Shown: positions 52,457 to 63,887 of the stretch, in pieces
Layout of the letters: every line of letters begins with the position of its first letter
How positions within the stretch are numbered: the first letter of the stretch is position 1
Assembly (NCBI GenBank): GCA_963931995.1
Contig: OZ008368.1
Location: 246,333,887-246,397,886, forward strand
Length of the DNA stretch: 64,000 nucleotides
Direction of reading: 5' to 3'
DNA from: Phaonia tiefii
Lineage: Eukaryota > Arthropoda > Insecta > Diptera > Muscidae
The notes under the pieces: generated by a model
The model's database searches: none
Told to the model about the DNA's origin: nothing
Seen by the model: only the letters and a program-made list of their open reading frames with translations
Program-made: the position numbers and the translations under genes

Positions 52457-54047
52457 CACCCACAGAACAACTCGCTTGAGGCAGCCGAATTAGCCGTAAC
52501 CGAATTTAGAGGTTGTCATAACCACACTAGAGATCATCACAACCGATTCAGGGGTTATCTTAACGGGATTAGAGCTTGTCACAACCGAATTATAGGTGGT
52601 CACAGTCGAATTAGAGGTTGTCGCTTCGGGAATAGAGATTGTCACAAACGAATTAGAGGTCACAGCCGAATTAGACGTTGCCCCAAACGAATGAGAGATT
52701 GTCACAACCGAATTAGATGTTTTCATAAACGAATTAGACGTCGCCACCACCGAATTAGATGTTGTCAGAACAGAATTAGAGGTCACAACCGAATTAGAGG
52801 GTGTCACAACCGAATTAAATGTTGTCACAACCGAGTTAGATGTTGTCACAGCCGAGTTATTGGTTGTCACAGCCGAGTTAGTGGTTGTCACAACCGAGTT
52901 AGAGATCACAGCGGCATTAGAGGTTGTCAACCGAATTAGAGATTGTCAAGCGAATTACAGGTGACAGCTGGTATAGAGATTGCAACAAGCGAATTAGACG
53001 TCACAGCCGAATTAGACGTTGCCACACCCGAATTACAGGTCACACGTGGATTATAGGTTGTCACAACTGAATTAGAGATTGTCACAACCGAATTAGAGGT
53101 CACAGCCGGATTAGAGGTTGTCACAACCGAATTAGAGATTGTCAAGCGAATTAGAGGTGACAGGTGAATTTGATATTGCCACAACCGAATTAGAGATTGT
53201 CACAACCAAATTAGTAGTCTCAACCGAATTAGAGGTCTTAACCGAATTAGAGGTTGACACAACCGAATTAGTGGTTGTCACAGCTGAACTAGAGGTTGTC
53301 ACAACCGAATTATACAGTGTCACAACCGAATTTGAGTTTGTCAAAACCGAATTAGAGGGCACAGCTGAATTAGAGGTTGTCACAACCGAATTAGACAGTG
53401 TCACAACCGAATTATTGTTTGTCACTACCGAATTAGAGGGCATAGCTGAATTAAAGGTTGTCACAGCCGAATTTTAGATTATCTCAACCGAATTATAGTT
53501 GTCTCAACACCTGAATTATAGGTGGTCATAGCGAAGATAGAGGTTGTCACAACCGAATTTAGATAGTGTTACAACAGCGGATTGAAATTCTTGTCTAATA
53601 ATATATTTTCATGTATTTTGTTGTTCCAACAGAATTCATAAGAAATTCGGGTACAACAACCGAATTGATGCCAAATTCGATCGCTTTATCTGACTTAAGG
53701 CCAAAATCGCTTATTGCAAACGAATTGATACCAAATTCGATAGTTGTCCAATTCGAATGTTGTCAATTTCGGATGTTGTACCTTTGGTTGCTGCAACCCA
53801 ATTTGGTACCAATTTCGGTTGTTGCGCCGCATTTATTGAAAATTGAGTTGACATAACAAAGACAATTGTATATTCAATTGTCACAACCGAATCAGTTATG
53901 GAAGGGGGCTGCTTCAATCAAATTTCAGTTGTGGAGACTAAATTCAGTCGTGACAGTTTCAATTCGTTTGGGGCAACCGCAATTCGGTGGCAACAGCTGC
54001 ATTTACGGGTGCTACAAACTCTTTTCAAATCACTAGTTCTCTAAGTG
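52457..54047 (+). mobile_element. M family element, copy M2, carrying a minisatellite
   Basis: TA|CACCCACAGAACAACTCGC on the left, CACTAGTTCTCTAAGTG|TA on the right. The left sequence GAGGCAGCCGAATTAGCCG matches M1 at 46425. 52490-53560 is the tandem array. 53620-54000 has the inverse vocabulary (AATTCGGTTGT, AACCGAATTGATGCC). No transposase was found. The TA flanks suggest mariner-type mobilisation. Confidence 0.65.
52490..53560 (+). repeat. 21-24-bp minisatellite, unit AACCGAATTAGAGGTTGTCAC
   Basis: Roughly 45-50 units in one orientation. Variants are AACCGAATTAGAGATTGTCA, AGCCGAATTAGAGGTCAC (shorter by 3-6) and TGTCACAACCGAATTATACA. Since the common unit is 21 nt, three frames on each strand stay open for long distances and give Thr/Ser/Asn/Val or Thr/Glu/Leu/Val heptads. 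Confidence 0.88.
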
Positions 54048-54389
54048 TAGAGTGCCCCAAAAAACCCATGAAGCCGTTTTCCAAATTTCATTGCATTAAG
54101 ATACCGGAAATAATTAAGATTATTTTGACCCAACTGTGACGGCTCACAAGTTAAAGTGAATGTAGAAAAACAGTTTCCATATTAAAGAGAACCAGCTAAT
54201 ATTTATAATTTATCAACCCTCCCCCATATCGCTGGCAACGAAAAGTATTTAGCGGAGCAGCCTTACCACGCTATCTATGTCTATGACATTGCTGTCACTA
54301 GTCGTATCAAACAATTGACATCTACGAGGCACTATTGTATTCCTTAATCCGCTTCCATATATCTATTTTCTAAATTTTTTGTAATTTTA

Positions 54390-54530
54390 TTAACACGGAG
54401 TCGGGCTGAAAAAACTGACTCCAACTCCTGCTCCGATTTCGGACAAATTTTCTGAACTCCGACTCCTAAAGTCCAACTCCGACTCTTAAACTCCAACTCC
54501 ATCTGTAACTCTAAGTCTAACGTACATTCG
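54390..54530. repeat. CTCCGACTC low-complexity repeat
   Basis: Repeated ACTCCAACTCC / GAACTCCGACTCCTAAAG words, the same type as 51655-51765. 54531-54939 holds nothing recognised except a second copy of the AAAAATGGGGATG..TTACCC motif seen near 25665. Confidence 0.55.
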
Positions 54531-54939
54531 GTTACTTTAACTGAATCAGAAATGGAAGGATTTGTCGCTAGTCACAGTTATAGACTTATAGATTCTTTTT
54601 TATTTTAGCGATTTTTTTATTTTTGCGATTTTTCGAAAAAATATTCTTCCATACGAATTCGACCACTTTATGAAAATCCCATAGAAACCAAGATATAGAG
54701 ATTTTTCCTAATTTTGTTGATATTTTCGATCAAAAATGGGGATGCGTTACCCTGGGTAACCAATTAGGGTAATGAGTAATCGTGATGAGTAATTCCCCAT
54801 TGTCGTGGGTAGCTACCCATTATTTTCCCCATAATGGGTAAACGTTTCACACTTAATACTACGAAAAGTGGCAATATTTGCTGTAATGGGTTAAAGAAAA
54901 GCGATACGGCTACACGTTTGTAGCCAGTGCCAACAAATA

Positions 54940-55138
54940 CATGGTAGCATCAGATGTTGTTGTTGTTGTAAGCAGCAAGCAGTTGTCAAACTCTACACTA
55001 ATATACACCAACAATACAAGAATATAGAAACGTATAAAAACAAAATATATATGATTTTGACAAGTGAAACGAAAACTGACATGGGAAAAATATAATCACC
55101 TGTTTAAACGACTATACCTGATAAATAATTCTACCATG
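54940..55138 (-). mobile_element. hAT-2 MITE
   Basis: CATGGTAGCATCAGATG to AAATAATTCTACCATG. Inside: GCAGTTGTCAAACTCTACAC and AACAAAATATATATG. The flanking octamers do not match. Confidence 0.65.
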
Positions 55139-55457
55139 ATCAATATGTATAACATTTACCGCTCTTTGTTGTGAACAATTTAATTCCAATTTTGTTTTCA
55201 ATCGGAAATACAACTCTATCCTTCAAATTTAGAGATATAAAAGTATACGTAGCCTTCCATTAAATAACATAATTTTAAGAAGCTTAAAATGTGCAAGCCA
55301 TTTTGCAAATATCTGCTTTTGAGTGTCTCCTTGACAACATTTACATTCGCAAGAAATGATAACACAATTTATCTAAGATACATTTTTGTTGACATTTATT
55401 GAACATGTGGCAACATTGTCATTGCTCAAGTCGGAATTTAAGTGGGAAATTCAAATC

Positions 55458-55753
55458 GTGGCCGTCGGTGGTGCAATGGTTAGTGTGCGCGCTTTTTGTA
55501 CAGGAGATCCTGGGTTCGATCCCTGTTCCGACCACCTTAAAATTTCTTTCGACGAGGGTCACCTCGCTTAGTGACGGCGACACTATCGAGTACTTAGCCA
55601 TGAAAAAGCTTCTCAAAATACCGTTCGGAACCGGTGTAAAACTGTAGGTCCCAATCAGTGAGTATAAAACTATAAAGCGCACAGCTCACTGGTTGTGAGA
55701 AGCTCTCCCCAATTCCTTCATGGGATGTTTATTGTTGGAATAAATTTTTTTAT
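55458..55753 (+). mobile_element. tRNA-derived SINE, full-length copy
   Basis: The head GTGGCCGTCGGTGGTGCAAT / GGTTAGTGTGCGCGC contains the A box. The B box GGTTCGATCC is at 55513-55522, 40-45 bp on, as in tRNA promoters, followed by CTGTTCCGACCACC. The body has GACGGCGACACTATCGAGTA and CCGTTCGGAACCGGTG, and the tail CCTTCATGGGATGT then AT-rich. About 295 bp. The CGGAACCG palindrome suggests a stable hairpin. Related copies: 57467, 43466 (-), 9783 (-). Confidence 0.88.
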
Positions 55754-55799
55754 TATAATCTGGTACATAATTTCATGACATTTAGATTTTAAAAATGAT

Positions 55800-56170
55800 T
55801 TCCGGCATAGTATGCCGCCGCGGCTACGAGTTACATGCTCTATTCCATCAGTCCAATTTTTGACTACTTTTTCCAAATAAATCGGCACCAAGCAGTCAAT
55901 TTCAATGGATGTAATGATGGTTCGTTAACGGCTTGACGATTGTCTTCGCTCTTAATACGGTAATTTTGCTTATTGATGTAGCCACTTAACCAGAAATGAG
56001 CACAATCACTAAATACTCGCCATTGACCGTAAAATGGAGGAAGAGCTTTATGAGCTTTGCGAACAGATTTCTTTTCGCGTAGTACATTTCCACAATTTGG
56101 AAGCGTTGTTGCAGCATTAAACGATTCATGATGACTTGCCAAACCTTACTGAACAGAAATGTCAACACAG
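55800..56170 (-). pseudogene. DD41D mariner transposase remnant, N-terminal half
   Basis: Minus strand: MNRLMLQQRFQIVEMYYAK, then GEYLVIVLISG (compare F..KIIFSD), then AHFWLSGYINKQNYRIKSED, NEPSLHPLKLTAWC. The catalytic second and third Asp regions are absent. Upstream sequence TACTGAACAGAAATGTCA also occurs at 46246, hinting at another remnant there. Confidence 0.7.
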
Positions 56171-57466
56171 TTTGACATCCTCAGATGCGAAACCATAGTT
56201 ATCGATATCGATAGTTTCTCAAGCAGCTAAAACAAAACACCCGTTACAACTCCATGAAAATTTCTAATATTAATTTATTTAAAACTTTTGAGCATGCGAC
56301 ATTTTTACCTTTGTTACAGTTGCGTCACACCATGCGAAGCAAAACGTTGTCAAAAGAAATTGAAAATAGTCAGGTTGCAGTTGTTCCCCGCGTTCTGATG
56401 AACTTTCTTTTTTTTTAAATATCAAATATGTAATCAACAATCTCGTGTGAATTGGACTGAGTGTAAACAATGTTTCACCAGTGTTTTTCCGGCTGCACAC
56501 ATTCGAGCCATTGATTAATTAACTGTGATATGATTTCAAGCATTCCATTAAAAGTAATTGGTAAAACAAACAGTTCAATAAATCAAATATCGCGGCTAGA
56601 GTATTTGAAAATGCAGCAACTTCTGTGTGCTATGATATGCCCACAATCACTTGATAAGAAAATGTACTCCCTACGAGGGAAGTATGTAAAGTTGTTTGCC
56701 TGGTGCTGGGATAAAAACTAGTTTCATAAGTTGCAAAATCTTCAATTGAATAACCAAAAATATCATATAAAGTTGAGAAGTTCAAATACTCGCCATTTGC
56801 ACATTAAATAAAAGTCGTGAATTCCATTTAAAATTCAAAATATGTTAATTAAAATGTAAAACAGAACCAATGACATTTAAAGAGCATTAATCAAAATTCA
56901 AAACTCATGAATTTTTAAATGGTTTTGAATGAAATTCAAAATTTTTTGTGAAAAGTGTGAAACACATCATTTGAAAATCAAAATACATTAACTACAATTA
57001 GTGAATTCAATTTAATATTCATCATATGAATTTCAAATGGCTTAGAATGAAATTCAACATTTTTTCGTTAAAGTGCGAAGCACATCATTTAAAATTCAAA
57101 TGATAATAATAAAGTTCAAAAGACGCTGTATGGAATTCAAAATGTTTTGAATGCACTGATTTGTCTAGTTCTTAACAAATAGCTTTAGTATCCTTCGGCG
57201 AAGATTACATCGTTGAATGATGGGTAATTAGATAAGTGTATTTAGAATAGAAATGTTCGCTTTAAATGGCTGTTATATGTAGTCAGAGCCTCAATGAAAT
57301 TAATACCAGCTCCATTTCATCATTCGGTTTATTTTCTACTAATGAATTTGTATTGAATTGTATGAATTTCTTTCATAAATTTTAGTCACAGAACGTTTTC
57401 GTAGGAATTAGAAGAATTTTCAAATTTCTATTGAACGAAATCTATGACATTTTGCACAGCGTCTAT
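56171..57466. other. No gene; diverged ATTCAAAAT repeats
   Basis: Between 56800 and 57150 a ~120-bp block (TTAAATGGTTTTGAATGAAA, AAGTGTGAAACACATCATTT) is repeated in diverged form (TTCAAATGGCTTAGAATGAA, AAGTGCGAAGCACATCATTT). No coding signal. Confidence 0.45.
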
Positions 57467-57738
57467 GTGGCCGTCGGTGGTGCAATAATTAGTGTGCGCG
57501 GGTTCAATCCCTGCTCTGACCACATCACATATCTTTCGACGACGGTAACCTATCTTAGTGATGGCGACACTATCGAGTACATAGCATTGAAAAAGATTCT
57601 TAAAATACCGTCCGGAACCGATGTAGAACTGTAGCTCCCAATCAGTGTGTGTGTACATCTAGAAAGGGCGGAAATCAATGATTGCGAGAAGTTCTCTCCT
57701 ATGCCTTCATTGGATGTACAGGGAAACTATTTTTATTG
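57467..57738 (+). mobile_element. tRNA-derived SINE with a deletion between A and B boxes
   Basis: GTGGCCGTCGGTGGTGCAAT, AATTAGTGTGCGCGGGTTCA: about 25 bp between A and B boxes are missing compared with 55458. The B box is GGTTCAATCC. The body and tail are collinear (GATGGCGACACTATCGAGTA, CGTCCGGAACCGATG). Confidence 0.85.
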
Positions 57739-57770
57739 ATCTATGAACAATGTTCAATTATTATTTACAC

Positions 57771-58600
57771 ACAGAAAAAAATACTACATTTTAGTTCAAA
57801 ACTTCCTTAAATTTAGTTCAAAAATTGTAGTTAATTTGTACTCAACTGTAGTTCATTTGTACGTACACTAAGGAAATTGAACTAAATCTGAGGCAATATT
57901 ACTTAATCATGATAGACGTAAAAAGCGAATGGGAAACAAGTTTCCTTAAATTTTCTAGGAAAATTTTCATCCAAATGAATACCATTGTACTGCATTCGGG
58001 AGTAATTATACCTAATTCTACCAAAAACGTTTTCAAATTTAGTTCACAAAGTCCTGAAAAATAATTTTATCAAAAAACATTTCCAATATTTGAGTTTACC
58101 ACTTACTTAAATTTAGTTCAAAATATTTACTCAATTGTAGTTCATTTGTACTTAAAATTTGGAAATTGAACTAAATATGAGTACTTAATGAGAGTACACG
58201 TAAAACGAGAGTATAAATTGAAAATAATATAACAAGTTTCCTTACTTTAGTACAAATTTCCATCAAGACAGCACAATTGTACTGGATTTGGCGAAAATTG
58301 TACTCAATTAAAGCAAGAGCGTTTGAATATTTAGTTCTTTAAAGTCCTTAAAAGTAATTGTATAACCGAAAAGATTCTAAGTTCGTATTGGACTAAAAAT
58401 TAGTCCTAATATTAAAACTAAGTTCATAGTTATACTTGATTAAAACCCATATAGAAAATAGAATAGTTTAAAGTACAGATGTAATACTTTTAAATTAAAG
58501 TTTACGTAAAATTAGGAATATTGAATATTCCAAAATATGTACTAAATTTAAGAACCCTTGTACTTAACTGAAGTAGCAATACACTGCCACTTTTGATGTT
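57771..58600. repeat. Repeat rich in TTTAGTTCAAAA and inverse TTGAACTAAAT
   Basis: It begins CACACAGAAAAAAATACTAC. Then AATTTAGTTCAAAA, CTCAATTGTAGTTCATTTGT and GAAATTGAACTAAAT recur in both senses between 57790 and 58200. A TA precedes the start. The right end was not resolved. Probably a MITE with repeated subterminal words. Confidence 0.5.
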
Positions 58601-58888
58601 TAGTGTTGAGAATTTTGTAAATTATCTTTCCAATTCGCATTTAGTTCAGGGTGACTATCGTACAAATAATCTTCTTTTGTTGGTTGTCGATCATGCCCAC
58701 CGAAACGGGGTTCCTATGAAGGCTGATAATATATTTTCAAGAGAAAGAATTCTTCATTAAGAGAAATATATCCTAATTTTCAGTTGGTTGTTCTTACATT
58801 TTAGGAAGTAATGTATTTGATTTGAGGAAATAATTTCATTGATAGAAAGATTTGTTTTCCTCTTCCAAAAGTAAATTGTCCTAGTCAC

Positions 58889-59296
58889 CATAGAGTAAAT
58901 CTCTTACCATAGAGAATATTTGACTCATCTGACGTTTCCTTTCACGCTCTTCGTGATGCGGTCGGTGTGATAGAGATATGTTTGACGCAAAGGTGGAATT
59001 ACAATAACTTCTGCCTTTAATTTTTCATGTCGTTTTGGTGGAAAACTGTTAAATTTTTTTTACACTTTTTTATTGACTGTTATTGTTATCATACATTTGT
59101 GTTGTATTTAACACAATAATTTTAACACACAAAACGAAATGCGCTTGTTGTTATTTTTTTCGTTGTGTTGAACCATTGCCCCTATCTGGTATCATTGAAG
59201 CAATTCTTTTCGACATCCAACGTTCATATCACACCAGGCCAAATGTCATAAATTTGCTGAGAGAAATGATGAGTCTAGTATAGTAATTAGTTTATG
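58889..59296 (+). mobile_element. hAT-1 MITE (GTGCGGTC subfamily), TSD CTAGTCAC/CTAGTTAC
   Basis: The 408-bp copy runs from CATAGAGTAAATCTCTTAC to ATTAGTTTATG. The octamers agree at 7 of 8 positions. It contains GTGATGCGGTCGGTGTGATA, the mark of this subfamily. Confidence 0.85.
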
Positions 59297-59360
59297 CTAG
59301 TTACAATTGGAGAAGTATGTACGCGCTGGAAAAAAAATCAAATCAAAAATCAAAACCTGG

Positions 59361-62199
59361 TTGGAACGAAGTTTCTTTCTCGACATATTATGATGTACTA
59401 GTTAGTTCCAAAACGCCTAAGGCGCCCGTAGAAAAATACAATAATTTAAATGGATCTTTAAGGAAAGATACTTTTTGTAATATGATAAACCTTTTTAAAG
59501 AAATTTTTTTTTATAGAATGTATTTTTTTTAAGAAAAGTATATTTTTAGGTCCTTTTTGTAAGAATATGTATTATATTTTCCCGAAAAGGTTATTTTTTA
59601 AAGAGAGGTACTTCTTGTATTAAAAGCTAATGTTTTTTTAGACAAGGTTCAATTTTTAAGAAGAAGTACTTTCTGTACTTTACTGTAGCTATAAAAGTAT
59701 GCATTTTTTTACAAAGAAGTACTTTTTTTTAGAACAGGTACTTTTTAAAGAAGTGGTACTCTTTTTAGGAAAAGGTAATTTTTTACGAAAATGTACTAAT
59801 TTTCAGAAAGGCTACTTATCTTAAGAAAAGAAAAGGTAATATTTATTTTTAACAATAAAATAAAAAAATACGATAATTTAAATGGATCTTTAAGAAAAGA
59901 TACTTTTTGTAAAATGATAAACTTTTTTTAAGTCTTTTTATGGAAGGTATTTAAAAAAAATTTATATTTTTAGGTCCTTTAAGTAAGAATATGTATTATA
60001 TTTTCCCGTAACGGTCCTTTTTTTAAAGAGAGACACTTCTTTTATTACAGCTAATTTTTTTTTTGAGCAAAGGTAATATTTTTAAGAAGAAGTACTTTCT
60101 GTAAGAAAAGGCCATAAGAGTATGCATTTTTTTTTGCAAAGAAGTACTTTTCTTTTAAGAACAAGTACTTTTTAAAAAATGGGTACTCTTTTTAGGAAAA
60201 GGTTAGTTTTACGAAAATGTACTTATTTTCAGAAAGGCTACTTATCTCAAGAAAAGAACAGAAAAGGTACTATTTTATTTTTAACAAAAGGTATCTACTT
60301 TTAAGAAAATTAACTTTTGTAAGAAAATGTATTTTTTTTAAAAGAAGGTATTTTTTGAAGAAAAGTTTTGTTTTTAAGAAAAGTGATTTTTTTTTAGAAT
60401 TGGTCCTTTTGGCAAGAATAGGTAAATATTTAAGAGCAGGTACTTATCTCAAGAAAAGTCATTTTGTTTCTTTTTGGTTAATGTATGAGAAATTCATACT
60501 ACAAGCGTACAAGTCATGAACATTTTTCTAGTTGAAAAATGGTTAGTTTTTGTTGGAAATAATAGACAATTCAGTTCAACACACACTCACTGGCATGACT
60601 AGTTTCGAACTTCGTGATAAGTTCATCATCAGATCCCTAACTACTGTGCCTGAATTGATACCATCGGTTGATCAACAATCGTATATATACAATCAATCAA
60701 TTCTGCAATTCACATGTGCGAATTAGTATCGATCGAAGATCCCTAAGTATCAACATCACTGAAAGGCCTATAATTCCAACAACAAGTAACAGATAGAATT
60801 TTTCCACCATGTTCTTCTTTTCCTCATGCATTCTCGCGTTGTTGCAGTGCTTTGAGGTGAGTTTTTAATCTATATCACAGAGTTGTATTTTTCCGTGGTA
60901 GTGTCAGTTACGTTTTATTTGAATTTGAATTTTTATGACCGATTTTTGTTAGTTTTTGGTTAATGTAGTATGAGTACAAGCTTACAAGTCATGAACATAT
61001 TTCTAATTGAAAAATGGTTGGTTTTTGTTATTTTGTTTCACAAAAAAGATACAATTTAAAGAAAAGGCATTTTGTTGTAAGAAAATTCACTTTTTTAAGA
61101 AAAGAAAAAGGTAGAAGGTAAGAAAACTTCCTTTTTTTAGGAATAGGTACTTTTTGTAAGAAAATCTACTTTTTTTAAGCAAAGGCACTTCTTTAAGTTA
61201 AGGCATTTTTTTAAGAAAGTGTACTTTGTTTAAGAATATGAATATGTCTTTTTTTTGAGAAAATTTACTTTTTTTTAAGTAATCGCACTTATTTAAGAAA
61301 ATTTTCTTTTTTTTAAACTTCTTTCACTTTGGTTTTTCTAAATTTACTTTTTATGGGGTTCAAAACTACGATATACTTATATACTAAATATTGGTTACAG
61401 GCTCCACCTAAAAAACTTCCCAAACATATGTTAGTCCAGACACAAACCAAAAAAAAAAGTACCCAATAAAGTTGATAACATACATAAAGTAAACAAATAG
61501 ATGAAGCACAAGTGTTGAGAACATTTTAGTGTAATGGGTAATTTTCTAGATGTCGTTGAAAGCAATAAATGGGATTTTTTTTTGATCCCAAAACCAAAAG
61601 TCAAAAAATATGACAATAAAATTCCGTATTAAAAGAAAAAATAATTTTCAACAGAAATATCAGGAATACAACACGTTCTTTAAGGTAAAATATCTGATGG
61701 CCATCGAAATGCAAAGCCATGTCACTACCGTCTATGTCCTAATAAATTGTTTCGTCCTCCGGTTCAGGTACCATTCCTTGTTGAGAGTCCTCAGACACTC
61801 TAACGGTTTGGCATCTTTGGGCGGTCTTACGGGTTTTCTCCTATTGATATCCCAACACCGGCCTCATGGCTTTGAAATTGTTTTTTATATAAGAAACAAA
61901 TGTTATTATGTAAAATCGCATAAATTTTGTCACATTTTCCATTGTTTAAATTACTTTCATAAAAATTTCCCACAATTTTGAATAAACGTCAATGAGAATT
62001 ATGGGAAACTTCAGTGAAAGTGACAGTAGTACAGAACAGCACCTAGTGAACAAAGTTGACAATGGTCGTTCTATATCTATTATTTCCTTTATCTATGGTT
62101 GATAATACTGCGTTGTAGCATAATAGTGTTAAAAAAAGTTGTTTAATTTGTTTCATTTAGCCCCCATCCCTCAACGTGCGATAAGGAACTTCGTTCCAA
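59361..62199 (+). mobile_element. P family element, copy P2, most complete
   Basis: TTGGAACGAAGTTTCTTTC to GCGATAAGGAACTTCGTTCC then AA, about 2.84 kb. The first ~560 bp of array are duplicated inside the element (59440-59560 again at 59870-59990: ATTTAAATGGATCTTTAAG). Then come the array and AACTTCTTTCACTTTGG, then GGTTACAGGCTCCACCTAAA, then a region with a small + frame (61610-61981, not recognised), then TAGCATAATAGTGTTAAAAA. A 559-bp insertion lies at 60471-61029. No transposase. Confidence 0.75.
60471..61029. mobile_element. 559-bp insertion with ~80-bp terminal direct repeats, 10-bp flanking repeat
   Basis: 60471-60554 and 60953-61029 are direct copies (TTTTTGGTTAATGTA, TACAAGTCATGAACAT, TTGAAAAATGGTT). 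ATTTTGTTTC flanks both sides (60461-60470, 61030-61039). P1 has a single ATTTTGTTTC at the same place (14211-14220). The interior has GGCATGACTAGTTTCGAACT and AAGTTCATCATCAG and no ORF. It could be a miniature LTR-like element, though TG..CA ends are lacking, or a retrotransposed segment with an internal duplication. Confidence 0.6.
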
Positions 62200-62220
62200 A
62201 ACGTCCCTTGTATAATTATG

Positions 62221-62508
62221 CAGGAACCATGTACATGTTTGGAACATCCATATATTTGTGTGCAAGCATTGATTTCATAAATTGAAGATCTGCTGCTTCT
62301 TTTTTGTTATGTATCACGTTTTAGTCTTCAGATGTCTTCAACAAACAAAAACATATTTCGATCCCAAAAATATGTATATTCTTATATAACGTGTAAATCA
62401 TTGTGTCTTCAACATGTAATATTGAATAGCAAACACAATCTGGTTGGACACAAGTATACTATATTTGCGACATTCAAACAGCACAAATAAACAGATTTTC
62501 AGCGTGTA
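62221..62508 (+). repeat. Dispersed ~290-bp repeat, copy 2
   Basis: CAGGAACCATGTACATG to TTTTCAGCGTGTATA, collinear with 695-987. It lies 21 bp beyond the right end of P2. Confidence 0.65.
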
Positions 62509-63617
62509 TACAATTGCTCGAAAATTAATGTTGGCATTCAAACACAAGATACCGAGAATTAAACTCAGTGAATAATATTTTATGGAACTTTTTTTTAATA
62601 ATATTCTATTTTGTAAGGTCGTAATATATTTTCTAGTTTTTCAAAATATCTGTAAAATTTAAAAAAACTTTATGGCATTAATAGAGATATTTCAACATTT
62701 CCCTTGCGGGAAATAGAGATATTTTTTTTATTTAATAGAGATTTTTTTTATATGAAAAATGTTTCACAAATATTAAGCAGAAAATTTGTTCAATGCTTTA
62801 ACATGTTTGTAACTTAGTAATTACTATACTTACCTCGTAATAGGCAAAAGTATTTGTATCTATTTCGATATCAACGAAATATCTATGAATAAAATAATAA
62901 TAATAAAAGTCAGCAGTTATCTGTTACTACAAAAATTTTATTTAATTGATTGGGTGGGTATTGAGCGTGTTTGAGGCAAAATTCCTTTTAGTGGTGATTT
63001 TCTATTTCCATTCCAACATTGAGGGGGAAGCACTTTGTGACAATGTACAGTATAGATAGCCAGCTATCATCCTGACTAACTACACCCGATAATTTCTAAT
63101 TCAAACTGGAAATTGTCAACAATAGCCGGTAATATTTATTTCCAACGAAGACCCATCTGTAATTATAAATGGGACACCGGAGTAATTGGAATGAATGAAT
63201 GACCTTATGTGGTTAATAATAACGAATGAATTTTACAGACATTTTCTGTATGGTGAGAATTGAATTGGATTAGTTTTTCTCTTTAATTGAGATTTCAATA
63301 CATTTAAATTTATTTTGTGTTACGTAGTAGATGATTTTTCTTGGATAACAATTAAATTGAAATGTTTTTCAATTCAGAAAATTATTTGACACTCGATTAA
63401 AACGGATTGGTGTTAATTTAAAAAATAAATAAGAATTTAAATGTTTTTAATTTCTAACTGCAAAGGTATTTAAAAGGTTATCAGCTGTAGCGAAACATCT
63501 TTTCCAATTCCAATTGTTCATTAAGATTTAGTAAAATTATGGAAAGTCATGAAATCAAATTTTATCAATAGCAAATAGTAAAACACAATTCTTACATTAC
63601 ACTGTGTGTGACCAAAA
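62509..63617. other. No gene seen
   Basis: AT-rich, with no repeat or ORF recognised. Confidence 0.5.
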
Positions 63618-63887
63618 ATCTGAATTGAGTGAAACATAGCGAACCTGCATAATTTTGATACGCTGAATCTAATGGCATTTCCCGTTTTTCTCTACCACGT
63701 CAAAATTTCGAGATACTTGACCCCAAAGTGTGCTGGGATGTCAACAACTGTAATCTGAATTGAGTGAATCATAGCGAACCTGCATAATTTTGATACGCTG
63801 AATCTAATGGCATTTCCCGTTTTTCTCTACCACGTCAAAATTTCGAGATATTTGACCCCAAAGTTTGCTGGGATGTCAACAACTGTA
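63618..63887 (+). repeat. 135-bp tandem duplication, two units
   Basis: Units 63618-63752 and 63753-63887 start ATCTGAATTGAGTGAA and differ at about four positions (AACATAG/ATCATAG, TACTTGACC/TATTTGACC, GTGTGCTGG/GTTTGCTGG). Recent, and near the window edge, so more units could follow only if they were separated. Confidence 0.92.

Noticed and set aside
52490..53477. Long Thr/Ser/Asn/Val- and Thr/Glu/Leu-rich ORFs on both strands
   Set aside because: They are translations of a 21-bp minisatellite whose length is a multiple of three, so several frames stay open on both strands. No start context, domain or unique sequence supports a protein.
52490..53560. CRISPR-like repeat array
   Set aside because: Units are contiguous with no unique spacers and the genome is eukaryotic.
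61610..61981. 123-codon ORF in P2 as a transposase
   Set aside because: No catalytic motif or family resemblance; P1 lacks a matching frame.
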